From Janibacter terrae NBRC 107853 (GTDB lineage: Bacteria > Actinomycetota > Actinomycetes > Actinomycetales > Dermatophilaceae), in the NCBI RefSeq assembly GCF_001591405.1, contig NZ_BCUV01000006.1, forward strand, positions 372,001-436,000: a stretch of DNA of 64,000 nt, given 5' to 3'. A model generated the notes under the pieces. The model was given only the letters and a program-made list of their open reading frames with translations, was not told the origin of the DNA and did no database searches. Below, in pieces: positions 7,694 through 20,759 of this stretch. Numbering within the stretch: the first letter of the stretch is position 1; the number at the start of each line of letters is the position of its first letter. Made by a program: the position numbers and the translations under genes.

Positions 7694-9826
7694 GCTCGGT
7701 CGCGCCGATCCGGTCGAGGACCCACGCCCACTCCCACGCGGTCTGCTCCCAGGCGTCGTAGCGACCCGAGCGTCCGCCGTGCCCGGCGCTCATCTCGGTG
7801 CGCAGCAGCACCGGGCGCTCGGGCGAGTGCCGGGTCACCTCGCGCAGCCGCGCCACCCACTTGGCCGGCTCGGTGAAGTAGACGCGCGTGTCGTGCAGCG
7901 AGGTCGTCGCGAGGACGGCGGGGTACTCGACGTCCGCGAGGTTCTCGTAGGGGCTGTAGCCGCGCATGTAGCGGTAGACCTCGCGGTCCTCGAGCGGGTT
8001 GCCCCACTCCTCCCACTCGCCGACCGTGAGCGGCAGGTCCGGCCGCAGGATCGTCGTCAGCGCGTCGACGAAGGGGACGGCCGCCAGGACCGCGGCGAAG
8101 CGGTCGGGCGCCAGGTTGGCCACGGCACCGACGAGGAGACCGCCGGCGGACCCCCCTTCGATCGCCAAGCGGTCACGGGCCACCCAGCCGGTCTCGTGGA
8201 GGTGCTCGGCGACCGCGACGAAGTCGGTGAAGGTCTGCCGCTTGGCGAGCATCTTGCCGTCGTCGTACCAGTGCCGCCCGAGCTCGCCGCCGCCGCGCAC
8301 GTGGGCGACGGCCCAGACCACCCCGCGGTCGAGCAACGACAGCCGGGCGATGGAGAAGTACGGGTCCATGCTGATCTCGTAGCTGCCGTAGCCGTACAGC
8401 AGGCCGGGATTGGTGCCGTCGGCGACGGTCCCGCGGCGCATGACGAGCGAGACCGGCACGCGGGTGCCGTCGGGCGCGGTCGCCCAGGTGCGCTGCTGCT
8501 CGTAGTCCTCGAGGTCGACACCGAGCACCGGCTGGCGCTTGAGGACCGTCCGCTCGCCCGTCGCCACGACGAGGTCGAGGACGGACCGCGGCGAGACCCA
8601 GGACTCGTGGACGACCCGGATGCGGTCGGTGTCGGTGTCGGCGACCGGACCGAGGTGGACCGAGTGCAGCTCGTCGTCGAAGGCCACCGCGGTCGGTGGC
8701 CCGTAGTCCGAGCCGACGAAGGGGGTGGACCTCGCCCGTCGCGGCAGGAGGCGCAGCGCCGGCAGCCCGTCGGCACGCAGCGACAGGACCGCGAAGTCGT
8801 CGAAGGCGTCGACCCCGACGAAGCGTTCGCCCTCGGCGCGCTCCAGGAGCGGCTGCCACTGATCGGCGCTCGTGGCCTCGAGCGGCGCCCACGCGAGGTC
8901 GCCCTCGGGCTGGCGCTCGTTGTGCACGATGAGCAGGTGGTCGGCGGCGGGCTCGACGTCGTACTCGACGCCCTCCCGTCGGGGCGCGACGCACCGCGGC
9001 GCAGCGGTCGGGTCGTCGGCGTCGACGAGGTGGACCTCGGAGGTCGTCTTGCTGCCGAGGCCGATGACCACCCAGCGCTCGTCGCGACTGGTGCCGATGC
9101 CCATCCAGAAGCGCTCGTCGTCCTCGCGGTGCACCAGCGCGTCGGCGTCCCGGGCGGTGCCGATCTCGTGCCGCCACACCTCGTGCGGCCGCCACGCGTC
9201 GTCGACGGCGACGTGGAAGAGGTGCCGGGCGTCCCGGGAGAAGGCCAGCCCGTACCCCGCCCCGGTGACCGCCTCGTCGAGGACCTCCCCGGTGGCGATG
9301 TCGAGCACCGTGACGTCGAAGCGCTCGTCACCGGTCACGTCGACGGCGTACGCCATGCGGCTGTGGTCGGCGCTCACCTCGAAGGCACCCAGCGAGAAGA
9401 ACTCGTGGCCCTGCGCGAGCGCGTTGCCGTCGAGCAGCACGACCTCGCCCGGCAGCGGCTGCGACGGGTCGAGCTCGGGCACGGTCGTGCGGTCGGTGAG
9501 CGGCGCGCGGCACTGGATCGCGTACTGGCTGCCCTCGACGGTCCGCGCGTAGTACCACCAGTCGCCGGAGGCGACGGGGACGCTCAGGTCGGTCTCGAGC
9601 GTGCGGCTCCTGATCTCGTCGAACAGGCGCTGGCGAAGGGGGGCCAGGTGCGCCGTCGTGGCCTCGGCGTAGGCGTTCTCCGCCTCGAGGTGGGCGAGGA
9701 CCTCGGGGTCCTCGCCGTCACGGAGCCACTCGTAGGGGTCGGCGACGTCCTCGCCGTGGTGGGTGCGGGTCCACGGCTTCTGCGCCGCCACGGGAGGGGT
9801 GGGGGCCTCCCCCTTCACGTGCTCGC

Positions 9827-9830
<4 letters not shown>
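7674..9830 (-). CDS. ptrB: Oligopeptidase B (S9 family serine peptidase)
   Basis: This is a cytosolic prolyl-oligopeptidase-family enzyme that cuts short peptides after basic residues. It has 718 residues, the expected size. An N-terminal seven-bladed beta-propeller region (about residues 70-420) precedes the C-terminal alpha/beta-hydrolase domain. The catalytic serine is in GGSAGG near residue 560, the aspartate in LHDTRVYF near 645 and the histidine in SAGHGGRSG near 680. The family-typical YGSYEISMDPYFS and AHVRGGGELGRHWYDDGK segments are present. Its ATG overlaps the dnaE stop by four bases, so the two are cotranscribed. Confidence 0.92.
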
Positions 9831-13429
<3,599 letters not shown>

Positions 13430-13591
13430 CGACCCGAGTCTAGATCGCGCCCCCGACAGCCGAGCACGCCGTCGGTCGCTCCGTCACCGCCACTCGGCGC
13501 GTCGCGGTGGGACGCCCGCTACCGCGCCGGACGAAGGGGGTCTACCGTCGGGACCGACACCGCCGTCAACCACCTCACAGGAGGCCCCGGG

Positions 13592-15130
13592 ATGTTCGTC
13601 CCCATGTCCGTCAACGACTTCATCGACCGCGCCGCCGCGGTCTACGGCGAGCGCATCGCCGTCGTCGACGAGCCCGACCAGCCGGCTGCGCCCCTGGAGG
13701 ACGTGACCTACGCGCGGATGCGCCGGCTCGCCCTCGCCCAGGCGGCCCACCTGGACTCGCTCGGCATCGAGGTCGGCGACCGGGTCGCCGTGGTGAGCCA
13801 CAACTCGGCGCGCCTCCTGACGAGCTTCTTCGGGGTCTCCGGCTCCGGCCGGGTCCTCGTGCCCGTCAACTTCCGCCTGGCCCCCGAGGAGGTGCGGTTC
13901 ATCGTCGAGCACTCCGGCGCCCGCGTCCTCTACATCGACCCCGAGCTGACCTCCCTCGTCGACGAGGTCTCGGCGGAGCACACCTTCGTCCTCGGCGAGG
14001 ACGAGCACCTCTTCGGCGACACGGAGGACGCCACTCCTCGTGCCTGGGAGGCGGACGAGTCGGCGGTCGCGACGATCAACTACACCTCTGGCACCACCGC
14101 CCGCCCCAAGGGCGTGGAGATCACCCACCGCAACATCTGGACCAACGCCGTGACCTTCGGCCTGCACGCGGGCATCAGCGACCGCGACGTCTACCTGCAC
14201 ACGCTGCCGATGTTCCACGCCAACGGGTGGGGCATGCCCTTCGCCATGACGGGCGTGGGGGCCCAGCACGTCGTCATCCGCAAGATCGACGGCGCGGAGA
14301 TCCTGCGGCGCGTCGAGCGCCACGGCGTCACCGTCATGTGCGCGGCCCCGGCAGTGGTCAACTCCGTGCTGGCCGCGGCCGCGGAGTGGCAGGGCGAGGT
14401 CCCCGGCCGTGACCGGGTCCGCATCATCGTCGCGGGCGCGCCGCCGCCCACGCAGACGATCGCCCGGGTCGAGGAGGAGCTGGGTTGGGAGTTCATCCAG
14501 ATCTACGGCCTCACCGAGACCTCCCCCCTCCTCACGATCAACCGCACCCGCGCCGAGTGGGACGACCTGTCCGCGCAGGAGCGCGCCGGCAAGCTCGTGC
14601 GCGCCGGCTCCCCCGCCCTGGGCTGCCGGATGAAGGTCGACGAGGAGACCGGCGAGGTGCTCGCCCGCAGCAATGTCGTCATGGAGGGCTACTGGAACCT
14701 CCCGGAGGAGACGGAGCGCACCTTCGCCGGCGGGTGGTTCCACACCGGTGACGGCGGCACGATCACCGACGACGGCTACGTGACGATCAGCGACCGCAAG
14801 AAGGACGTCATCATCACCGGCGGGGAGAACGTCTCCTCGATCGAGGTCGAGGACGTCCTCTTCTCCCACCCGGACGTCACCGAGGTCGCCGTGATCGGCG
14901 TCCCGGACGCCAAGTGGGGCGAGACGATCAAGGCCCTCGTCGTCCTCACCGAGGGGTCCACGACCACCGAGGCCGACCTCATCGCGTGGTGCAAGTCCAA
15001 GGCGGCCGGCTACAAGGCGCCGACCTCCATCGAGTTCCGCGACGAGCTGGCCCGCACGGCGACCGGCAAGCTGCAGAAGTTCAAGCTCCGCGCCCCGTAC
15101 TGGGAGGGCCGCGACCGCCTCGTCAACTAG
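13592..15130 (+). CDS. AMP-dependent acyl-CoA synthetase (fatty-acid CoA ligase family)
   Basis: The product is 512 residues and adenylates a carboxylic acid before transfer to coenzyme A. The ATP-binding loop YTSGTTARPKG is near residue 165. The adenylate motif YGLTET is near 305, the hinge SDRKKDVIITGGENVS near 400 and the C-terminal catalytic lysine in TATGKLQKFK near 492. The ATG at 13592 has AGGAGG seven bases upstream; MSVNDF at 13604 is an alternative. It is isolated, divergent from dnaE and convergent with rluD, so its substrate (probably medium- or long-chain) is not suggested by neighbours. Confidence 0.9.
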   Translation: MFVPMSVNDFIDRAAAVYGERIAVVDEPDQPAAPLEDVTYARMRRLALAQAAHLDSLGIEVGDRVAVVSHNSARLLTSFFGVSGSGRVLVPVNFRLAPEEVRFIVEHSGARVLYIDPELTSLVDEVSAEHTFVLGEDEHLFGDTEDATPRAWEADESAVATINYTSGTTARPKGVEITHRNIWTNAVTFGLHAGISDRDVYLHTLPMFHANGWGMPFAMTGVGAQHVVIRKIDGAEILRRVERHGVTVMCAAPAVVNSVLAAAAEWQGEVPGRDRVRIIVAGAPPPTQTIARVEEELGWEFIQIYGLTETSPLLTINRTRAEWDDLSAQERAGKLVRAGSPALGCRMKVDEETGEVLARSNVVMEGYWNLPEETERTFAGGWFHTGDGGTITDDGYVTISDRKKDVIITGGENVSSIEVEDVLFSHPDVTEVAVIGVPDAKWGETIKALVVLTEGSTTTEADLIAWCKSKAAGYKAPTSIEFRDELARTATGKLQKFKLRAPYWEGRDRLVN

Positions 15131-15140
15131 CCGTACGGCC

Positions 15141-16076
15141 TCAGTGCATGCCGGCGAGCCGGTCCAGGGCGGTCTGCAGGTCGTCGGGGTAGGTGCTCTC
15201 GAAGTGCACATAGTCGCCGGTGCCGGGGTGGATGAAGCCCAGGCCCATCGCGTGCAGCCACTGGCGCTCGAGGCCGAGCTTCGCGCTCAGCGTCGGGTCG
15301 GCGCCGTACGTCGGGTCCCCGACGCACGGGTGACGAAGGGCGGCCATGTGCACCCTGATCTGGTGCGTGCGGCCGGTCTCGAGCTTGATCTCGAGCAGCG
15401 AGGCATGGCGGAAGGCCTCGATGAGCTCGTAGTGGGTGATCGCGTGCTTGCCGGAGTCCATGACGGCGAACTTGTAGTCGCCGCTCGGGTGCCGGCCGAT
15501 GGGGGCGTCGATCGTGCCGACGTGCGGGTCCGGCAGGCCCTGGACGAGTGCGTGGTAGGTCTTGTCGACCGTGCGCTGCTTGAAGGCGCGCTTGAGCACG
15601 GAGTACGCGTACTCGCTCTTGCACACGACCATGAGGCCGGACGTGCCGACGTCGAGCCGGGAGACGATGCCCTGGCGCTCGCTCGCCCCGCTCGTCGTGA
15701 TCCGGTACCCCGCCGCTGCGAGACCGCCGAGGACGGTCGGCCCGCTCCAGCCCACGCTGGGGTGGGCTGCGACGCCGACCGGCTTGTCCACGACGACGAT
15801 GTCGTCGTCGTCGTGGATGATCCGCATCCCCGGCACGGGCTCGGCGACGATCGCGACGCCCGGGCTCTCGTCGACCGAGGGCAGGGTGATCTCGATGCGG
15901 TCGCCGGCGCTCACCCGGGAGGACTTGACGACGGTCGCGCCCTCGACGAGGACCTGGCCGTCGGCGGCGAGCTCGGCGACCCGGGTGCGGGAGAGGCCGA
16001 AGAGCCGCGCCACGGCGGCATCGACCCGCTCCCCCTCGAGGCCGTCGGGGACGAGGACGTTGCGGGTGTCACCCAT
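15141..16076 (-). CDS. rluD: RluA-family 23S rRNA pseudouridine synthase (RluD-like)
   Basis: The protein is 311 residues. It has an N-terminal S4 RNA-binding domain ([28 protein letters not shown]) and a pseudouridine synthase domain. The catalytic aspartate is D142 in [10 protein letters not shown], corresponding to the family HRLDxxTSG motif. The family [11 protein letters not shown] motif is near residue 242. It lies directly after lspA with an 8-base overlap, the common actinobacterial arrangement. RluD isomerises uridines in helix 69 of 23S rRNA; the exact target here is inferred from the family. Confidence 0.9.
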   Translation of the reverse strand: MGDTRNVLVPDGLEGERVDAAVARLFGLSRTRVAELAADGQVLVEGATVVKSSRVSAGDRIEITLPSVDESPGVAIVAEPVPGMRIIHDDDDIVVVDKPVGVAAHPSVGWSGPTVLGGLAAAGYRITTSGASERQGIVSRLDVGTSGLMVVCKSEYAYSVLKRAFKQRTVDKTYHALVQGLPDPHVGTIDAPIGRHPSGDYKFAVMDSGKHAITHYELIEAFRHASLLEIKLETGRTHQIRVHMAALRHPCVGDPTYGADPTLSAKLGLERQWLHAMGLGFIHPGTGDYVHFESTYPDDLQTALDRLAGMH

Positions 16077-16650
16077 GGGACTCCTCCGTGTGCTTCGGGC
16101 GCGAGCCGTCGATCCCGACGTTGGTGAGGACGAGCCAGATGAGCAGCCCGGCCCCACCGACGATCGCGATGTCCGCGACGTTGCCGACGAAGTACCCGGC
16201 GTAGTCGATGAAGTCGATGACGTGCCCGCGCAGCGGGCCCGGCTCACGGAAGAACCGGTCGTAGAGGTTGCCGAGGGACCCGCCGAGCAGCAACCCGAGC
16301 GAGACGGCCCAGTGGGTCGAGCGGATGCGCGGGGTCACCCACACGATCGCCGCGGTCACCGCGACGGCGATGATCGTCATGACCCACGTCATGTCGTCGC
16401 CGATGGAGAACGCGGCGCCCGAGTTGCGGATGACGCGAAGGGAGAGGAGGTCACCGAGCACGGGGACCACCCTCCCGTCGGTCAGGGCGTCGAGCGCCCA
16501 GACCTTGGTGGCCTGGTCGAGGACGAGGGTGACGACGGCCGCGACGGCGTACCACCGCAGCACCCCGGAGCGGGAACCCGCCGCCGGGGTGTCGTCGTCG
16601 TGGTCTGGGGTGTGTGGGGCGCTCAGCGCCGCTCCTGTCGACTCTTGCAT
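16069..16650 (-). CDS. lspA: Lipoprotein signal peptidase (signal peptidase II)
   Basis: This is a membrane aspartyl protease that cleaves prolipoproteins after lipidation; the window encodes at least two candidate substrates. It has 193 residues and four membrane helices. The family motifs are visible: [22 protein letters not shown], and the catalytic aspartate blocks [11 protein letters not shown] and GNVADIAI. A hydrophilic N-terminal extension of about 30 residues precedes the first helix. The ATG at 16650 lies inside the 3' end of the DksA-like gene (28-base overlap); a later GTG could shorten the N-terminus. Confidence 0.92.
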   Translation of the reverse strand: MQESTGAALSAPHTPDHDDDTPAAGSRSGVLRWYAVAAVVTLVLDQATKVWALDALTDGRVVPVLGDLLSLRVIRNSGAAFSIGDDMTWVMTIIAVAVTAAIVWVTPRIRSTHWAVSLGLLLGGSLGNLYDRFFREPGPLRGHVIDFIDYAGYFVGNVADIAIVGGAGLLIWLVLTNVGIDGSRPKHTEESHG

Positions 16651-17123
16651 GTCATGCACAGGGTCGCACGAGGATAGGCCTGGAGTCGAAGCTTGCCGAT
16701 CGGGTTGCCGCAGGACTCGCAGATCCCGTAGGTGCCGTCCTCGAGCCGGTCGAGGGCGTGCTGGTTCTGCTCCAGGCCCGTACGGGCGCCCGCGACGAGG
16801 CTCAGCTCGTGCTCGCGCTCGAAGGACTTGGCGCCCGCGTCGGCCTGGTCGTCGCCCGCGCCGTCGACCGGCTCCTTGAGGAACTCGGTCAGCCCCGCCT
16901 CGGCCGTGTCGATCTCCGCGGTCAGGCGGGCGATCTCGGCGTCGAGCTCGGCCCTGACCTCCTTGAGCTCCTTGGCGGTCCAGGGGCTCTCGTCCTCGCG
17001 GACGGCGAACGTGGTGGCCGTGCCGTTCTTGGCAGCGGTCTTCTTCGTGGCCCCCTTGGCCGTCGCGCTCTTCTTCGTCGCGGCCGCGGTGGCGGTCTTC
17101 GTCGTGGTCTTCTTCGCGGCCAT
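16623..17123 (-). CDS. DksA/TraR-family C4 zinc-finger protein with K/A-rich tail
   Basis: The product has 166 residues. Residues 1-34 are a Lys/Ala/Thr-rich tail like eukaryotic histone H1 or mycobacterial HU tails. A helical coiled-coil region follows (KELKEVRAELDAEIARLTAEID). The C-terminus carries a C4 zinc finger with cysteines at 135, 138, 156 and 159 (CESCG ... CMTCK). DksA/TraR proteins bind RNA polymerase in the secondary channel, but actinobacterial members of this type are less understood. The ATG at 17123 has a GAGGAC ribosome site; an in-frame start further upstream (17159) is less likely. Confidence 0.85.
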   Translation of the reverse strand: MAAKKTTTKTATAAATKKSATAKGATKKTAAKNGTATTFAVREDESPWTAKELKEVRAELDAEIARLTAEIDTAEAGLTEFLKEPVDGAGDDQADAGAKSFEREHELSLVAGARTGLEQNQHALDRLEDGTYGICESCGNPIGKLRLQAYPRATLCMTCKSRQERR

Positions 17124-17277
17124 GACCGTCCTCAGATCGTGGATCCGGGCCGAGAGCACGGATCAGAGTCAACGCAGGGTACGACGTTTTCGTCGCCCGG
17201 TCGCACTCGCCACGTGACAACTTGGTGTCGGTCTCGACCCGCGGGACGACGACCTGGCCGCACCGGTCCGGGACACG

Positions 17278-17321
17278 CCGCGGGCGGCGCCCTCCCGACA
17301 TCGGGTGGACGCCGCCCGCGG
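17278..17321 (-). terminator. Hairpin terminator after divIVA
   Basis: A perfect 12-bp stem (17278-17289 with 17310-17321) encloses a smaller stem (CCCGA/TCGGG at 17294-17305). It starts 19 bases after the divIVA stop codon. It lacks a clear U-tract, as is common in actinobacteria. Confidence 0.7.
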
Positions 17322-17340
17322 GGCGACCGAGTGGCTGAGG

Positions 17341-18405
17341 TCAGTGCTTGGCGGAGGCTTCCGGCGCCACGGTGGCGCTGCTGTCGAGGCCCTTCAGCTG
17401 GCTGCTGATGAAGTCCTTGAGCTTGCGACGGTAGTCACGCTCGTAGGTCGTCAGCTCCGCGATCTGGCCCTCGATGCGCGTCTTCTGCGCGTTGAGGTCG
17501 TCGAGGATCTTCTTGCGCTGGGCCTCGGCCTCGCTGACCATCGTGGTGCTCTTGGTCTGCGCGTCCGAGATGAGCTTGTCGCGCTGCGTCGTGCCCTCGC
17601 CGATGAACTGGTCGCGCTTGCCCTGACCGGTCTTGACGAAGTCGTCGTACTTCGCCTGACCCGTGGAGAGCAGCTCGTCGTGCTTGCCCTGTCCGGTGCT
17701 GATCAGCTCGTCGTGGCGACGCTGCGCCTCGGCGATGAGCTTGTCCCGCTGGCTCTGGCCCTCGGCGACGTGCTCGTCGTGCAGGCGCTGCGCGAGGGCG
17801 ATGAGCCCGGAGGCACCGGCGCCGCCACCGGCGGCAGCGGCCATCTGGCCGGCGCCACCGTCGGTCCCGGCAGCGGCGGCCACCGGGGCGGCGGCAGCCT
17901 TGTCCTGGCGGGACTTCGCCTCGGCCTCGGCCTTGTCGGCGGCCGCGTTGGCGGCGGCGATGCGCTCCTGGGCGCGCTTCTCCGCCTCCTCGGCACGGGC
18001 GGTGACGGTCGCGATGCGCTCGTCGGCGCCCTGCTGCGCACGGGTCACCGAGGCGTCGCCCTTGGCGCGCTCGAGTTCGGTGGCGCGCTTCTCGGCCGCC
18101 GCGCGGGCGGCCGTCTCCTTCTCGAACCGGCTGCGCAGGTCGTCCAGCCGGGCGCGCAGGTCGCGGTTCTCGCGGGCCAGTGCCTCGTCGGCCTTGCCGG
18201 ACCCCTCGGCGACCGGGGCGGCAGCGGCTGCGGGAGCGCTCCCGTCCTGGGCCCGGGCCCGCAGGTCCTCCGAGTCCTTGACCATGCGGCGCATCTCGGC
18301 CACGACCTCGTCGAGGAAGTCGTCCACCTCGCGCTCGTCGTACCCACGACGGAACTGGGTCTGGGTGAAGGTCTTGTTGAGGACGTCCTCGGGCGTGAGC
18401 GCCAT
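17341..18405 (-). CDS. divIVA: DivIVA/Wag31 polar growth protein
   Basis: This is a coiled-coil scaffold that gathers at curved membrane and cell poles to organise wall growth. The conserved DivIVA N-terminus is present (MALTPEDVLNKTFTQTQFRRGYDEREVDDFLDEV, given here as a motif spanning residues 1-34). Residue 35 to about 160 is coiled coil, followed by an Ala/Gly-rich linker. Residues 215-302 are eight consecutive 11-residue repeats of the type TGQGKHDELLS. A final helical segment ends the 354-residue protein. It is longer than Wag31 of mycobacteria (about 260 residues), largely because of the repeats. Confidence 0.93.
   Translation of the reverse strand: MALTPEDVLNKTFTQTQFRRGYDEREVDDFLDEVVAEMRRMVKDSEDLRARAQDGSAPAAAAAPVAEGSGKADEALARENRDLRARLDDLRSRFEKETAARAAAEKRATELERAKGDASVTRAQQGADERIATVTARAEEAEKRAQERIAAANAAADKAEAEAKSRQDKAAAAPVAAAAGTDGGAGQMAAAAGGGAGASGLIALAQRLHDEHVAEGQSQRDKLIAEAQRRHDELISTGQGKHDELLSTGQAKYDDFVKTGQGKRDQFIGEGTTQRDKLISDAQTKSTTMVSEAEAQRKKILDDLNAQKTRIEGQIAELTTYERDYRRKLKDFISSQLKGLDSSATVAPEASAKH
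17500..17763 (-). repeat. Eight tandem 33-bp units encoding 11-residue repeats in DivIVA
   Basis: The units read approximately xGQxKxDxLIS, for example EGQSQRDKLIA, EAQRRHDELIS, TGQGKHDELLS and TGQAKYDDFVK. They are diverged at both protein and DNA level, so they are old. An 11-residue (hendecad) period fits a nearly straight or right-handed coiled coil. Confidence 0.8.
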
Positions 18406-18477
18406 TGTTCCTCCGTAAGCGATCGGACAGTGTGCACGCCCATGTCACGCGGAGCGCGCACGGGCATCCCGCTCAGC

Positions 18478-18753
18478 CTAGACGATGCCCAGGAGGATGT
18501 AGACCGCGAGGATCAGGATGAGGAAGGCGATGTCGATGGCGACACCGCCGATGCGCAGGGGCTTGAAGACCTTGCGCAGAGCCCTCAGGGGCGGGTCGGT
18601 GAGCGAGTAGATCGCCTCGGCCACGAGGAGGATCACGCCACGGGGTCGCCACTCACGGGCGAAGACCTGGATCCAGTCGAGGACGAGGCGCCCGAAGAGG
18701 ACGAGGAGGTAGACGTACAGAACGAGGTTCAGCACGCCGCGGACGATCGACAT
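18478..18753 (-). CDS. YggT family membrane protein
   Basis: This is a 91-residue membrane protein with two hydrophobic segments, an N-terminal one (RGVLNLVLYVYLLVLFGRLVLDW) and a C-terminal one (GGVAIDIAFLILILAVYILLG). The YggT family loop (PPLRALRKVFKPLRIGG) lies between them. YggT genes sit between sepF and divIVA in most actinobacteria, as here. The role is linked to division or osmotic behaviour in other bacteria but remains unclear. Confidence 0.9.
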   Translation of the reverse strand: MSIVRGVLNLVLYVYLLVLFGRLVLDWIQVFAREWRPRGVILLVAEAIYSLTDPPLRALRKVFKPLRIGGVAIDIAFLILILAVYILLGIV

Positions 18754-18795
18754 GGATCCAGCCTAGGTCGGGGGTCTGTGGCCCCGCTGGGAGGG

Positions 18796-19269
18796 TCAGC
18801 TCTGGTTGAACAGCGCGCGCGGCTGCGCCGGCTCGCCACCCTCTGCGTCGACCTCGATGTGCTCCGGGGAGAGCAGGAAGACCTTGTTGGTGACCCGCTC
18901 GATGGACCCGTGCAGACCGAAGACCAGGCCGGCGGCGAAGTCGACGAGACGCTTGGCGTCGGAGTCGTCCATGTCGGTGAGGTTCATGATCACCGGCGTG
19001 TTGCTGCGGAAGCTCTCGCCGATGGCGCGGGCGTCGTTGTACGTGCTCGGGTGGATCGTGGTGATGCGGTTCATCGCGGTGACCTCCACCTCGCGGACGG
19101 CAGGAGCGCTCGGGACACGGCGCAGCGGCGTGACCTCGGCGGCGTGCTCCTCCTCGACGAGGTCGTGACCGGCCTCGTACTCGTCGACGTACTGGTCGTC
19201 GTACTCGTCGTAGCGCTTGTCGTCCTCCGCGAGCCCGAGGTAGACCATCGCGTTGCGCAGTGCCGTCAT
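18796..19269 (-). CDS. sepF: Cell division protein SepF
   Basis: SepF tethers FtsZ to the membrane and bundles it. The protein is 157 residues. Its N-terminal amphipathic segment (MTALRNAMVYLGLAED) is the membrane anchor, followed by an acidic Tyr/Asp/Glu-rich linker. The DUF552 core runs from ITTIHPSTYNDARAIG to VFLLSPEHIEVDAEG. The ATG at 19269 has GAAGGA seven bases upstream. It lies between yggT and the yggS-like gene, the conserved order. Confidence 0.94.
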   Translation of the reverse strand: MTALRNAMVYLGLAEDDKRYDEYDDQYVDEYEAGHDLVEEEHAAEVTPLRRVPSAPAVREVEVTAMNRITTIHPSTYNDARAIGESFRSNTPVIMNLTDMDDSDAKRLVDFAAGLVFGLHGSIERVTNKVFLLSPEHIEVDAEGGEPAQPRALFNQS

Positions 19270-19315
19270 GTCCTCATCCTTCGTCACACACCTGTTGCCT
19301 TCGGTGTCACCGAAG

Positions 19316-20017
19316 TTACCGGTGGGACGTCCGATCTCCGAGGATTGCCGTCCCGACACGCAGGTGTGTCGCACCGTGGCGGACCGCGGACTCCAGGTCA
19401 CCGCTCATGCCGGCGGAGATCCAGTCGGCGTCCGGGTGGTCGACCCGCAGGCGCGCGGACAGCTCCGCGAGGCGGGCGAAGGCGGGGTCGGGGTCCTCGC
19501 CGAGCGGCGCGACCGCCATGAGGCCCGCGAGACGAAGGGGGGACCCCGCGATCTCGTCGGCGAGGGCCGGCACGTCGCCGGGGACCGCTCCCCCGCGGTG
19601 GCCGTCGGGCTCCGCGTCGAGGTCGACCTGGATGAGCACGGTCAGCTCGCGCCCGGCCGCCTCGGCGCCGCGGGTGAGCGCGCCGACGAGCTTCGCCCGG
19701 TCGACGGACTGGACGACGTCGGCCCAGCGGGCGACGGCACCGGCCTTCTTCGACTGCAGCTGGCCGATGAAGTGGGTGCGCACGCCCTCGGGAGTGCCAC
19801 CCTCAGCGAGCTTGGCCGCGGCCTCCTGCTCCCGGTTCTCGCCGATGTCCGTCACGCCGAGGTCGGCGAGCAGGTCGAGGTCGCTGCGGGGGAAGAACTT
19901 CGTCACGACGACGAGCCGGACGTCCTCGCGCGGCCGGCCGGCCGCCTCGCACGCGCGGGCGATGCGCTCCTCGACGCGCTCGAGGTTGGCGGCGAGCTCC
20001 TCCCTTCGCCCGCTCAT
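19316..20017 (-). CDS. YggS family pyridoxal phosphate-binding protein
   Basis: This is a 233-residue alanine-racemase-fold protein (PLPBP/YggS), which keeps intracellular PLP balanced and has no established catalytic activity. The PLP lysine is K40 in VVVTKFFP. The phosphate-binding end motif is SAGMSGDLESAVRHGATHLRVGTAILG. The family HFIGQLQSKKA segment is also present. Its ATG overlaps the preceding laccase-domain gene by four bases. Confidence 0.93.
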   Translation of the reverse strand: MSGRREELAANLERVEERIARACEAAGRPREDVRLVVVTKFFPRSDLDLLADLGVTDIGENREQEAAAKLAEGGTPEGVRTHFIGQLQSKKAGAVARWADVVQSVDRAKLVGALTRGAEAAGRELTVLIQVDLDAEPDGHRGGAVPGDVPALADEIAGSPLRLAGLMAVAPLGEDPDPAFARLAELSARLRVDHPDADWISAGMSGDLESAVRHGATHLRVGTAILGDRTSHR

Positions 20018-20745
20018 GCCGTCCTCCCGATGATCCCGGCGAAGCGCCCGGTCCGTCCGTCGCGCCGGTAGGAGTAGAGCGCCTGGTCCTCGCGCGCGCA
20101 CCCGGGGACCCACTCGACGGGCACATCGGCTCGGCGCAGCTGGTCGACGACGCCGCTCGCGACGTCGATGGCGGGCGTGCCGGTCCACGTGATCGCGGCG
20201 GAGACGGGCGCGACCTGTGCCGCGTCCGCGCGCATCTCGTCGGGGACCTCGTAGCAGCGACCGCAGACCGACGGGCCGACGGTCGCGAGCAGGTCGGTGG
20301 CGCCGAGGTCGCGCATCGCCTCGACGAGGCGGAGCGCGACCCCGGCCACCATGCCCGGGCGGCCCGCGTGGGCGACCCCGACGAGCGGACCCGCGGCGTC
20401 GTGGACGAGGACGGGGGTGCAGTCGGCCACGAGCACGCCGAGGGCGACGCCGGGCACGTCGCTGACCATCGCGTCACCGGTCCCGACCGCACCGGTCCCG
20501 GAGCGGTCCGCCGCGAGCAGCTCCGGGGTCACGTGGATGACGTCGGCGCCGTGCACCTGGTCCGCCCAGACGGTCCGCAGACCGGTGGCCTCCTCGACGA
20601 GGGCCCTGTTGCCCGCGACCGCTGCGGCGTCGTCGCCGACGTGGGCGCCGAGGTTGAGACCGGCGAAGGGGGCGACACTGCGCCCCCCGTGCCGATCGGT
20701 GAACGCCCGCACGAGTCCGGCGGTGTCGTCTCTCCAGGCAAACAC
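20014..20745 (-). CDS. Multicopper-polyphenol-oxidase-family protein (YfiH/laccase domain)
   Basis: The protein is 243 residues. Members of this family act as purine nucleoside phosphorylases/adenosine deaminases and were formerly called laccases. The zinc-site residues are in GLNLGAHVGDD, SVCGRCYEVPDEM and GVAHAGRPGM. It lies 14 bases after ftsZ and overlaps the yggS-like gene, as in many Gram-positive division clusters. An effect on peptidoglycan editing has been suggested for the family; nothing here tests that. Confidence 0.9.
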   Translation of the reverse strand: MFAWRDDTAGLVRAFTDRHGGRSVAPFAGLNLGAHVGDDAAAVAGNRALVEEATGLRTVWADQVHGADVIHVTPELLAADRSGTGAVGTGDAMVSDVPGVALGVLVADCTPVLVHDAAGPLVGVAHAGRPGMVAGVALRLVEAMRDLGATDLLATVGPSVCGRCYEVPDEMRADAAQVAPVSAAITWTGTPAIDVASGVVDQLRRADVPVEWVPGCAREDQALYSYRRDGRTGRFAGIIGRTA

Positions 20746-20759
20746 TGGGTCCGGTCAGG

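Noticed and set aside
17500-17763. CRISPR-like array in the divIVA region
   Set aside because: The 33-base units are coding repeats without unique spacers and encode an 11-residue protein repeat.
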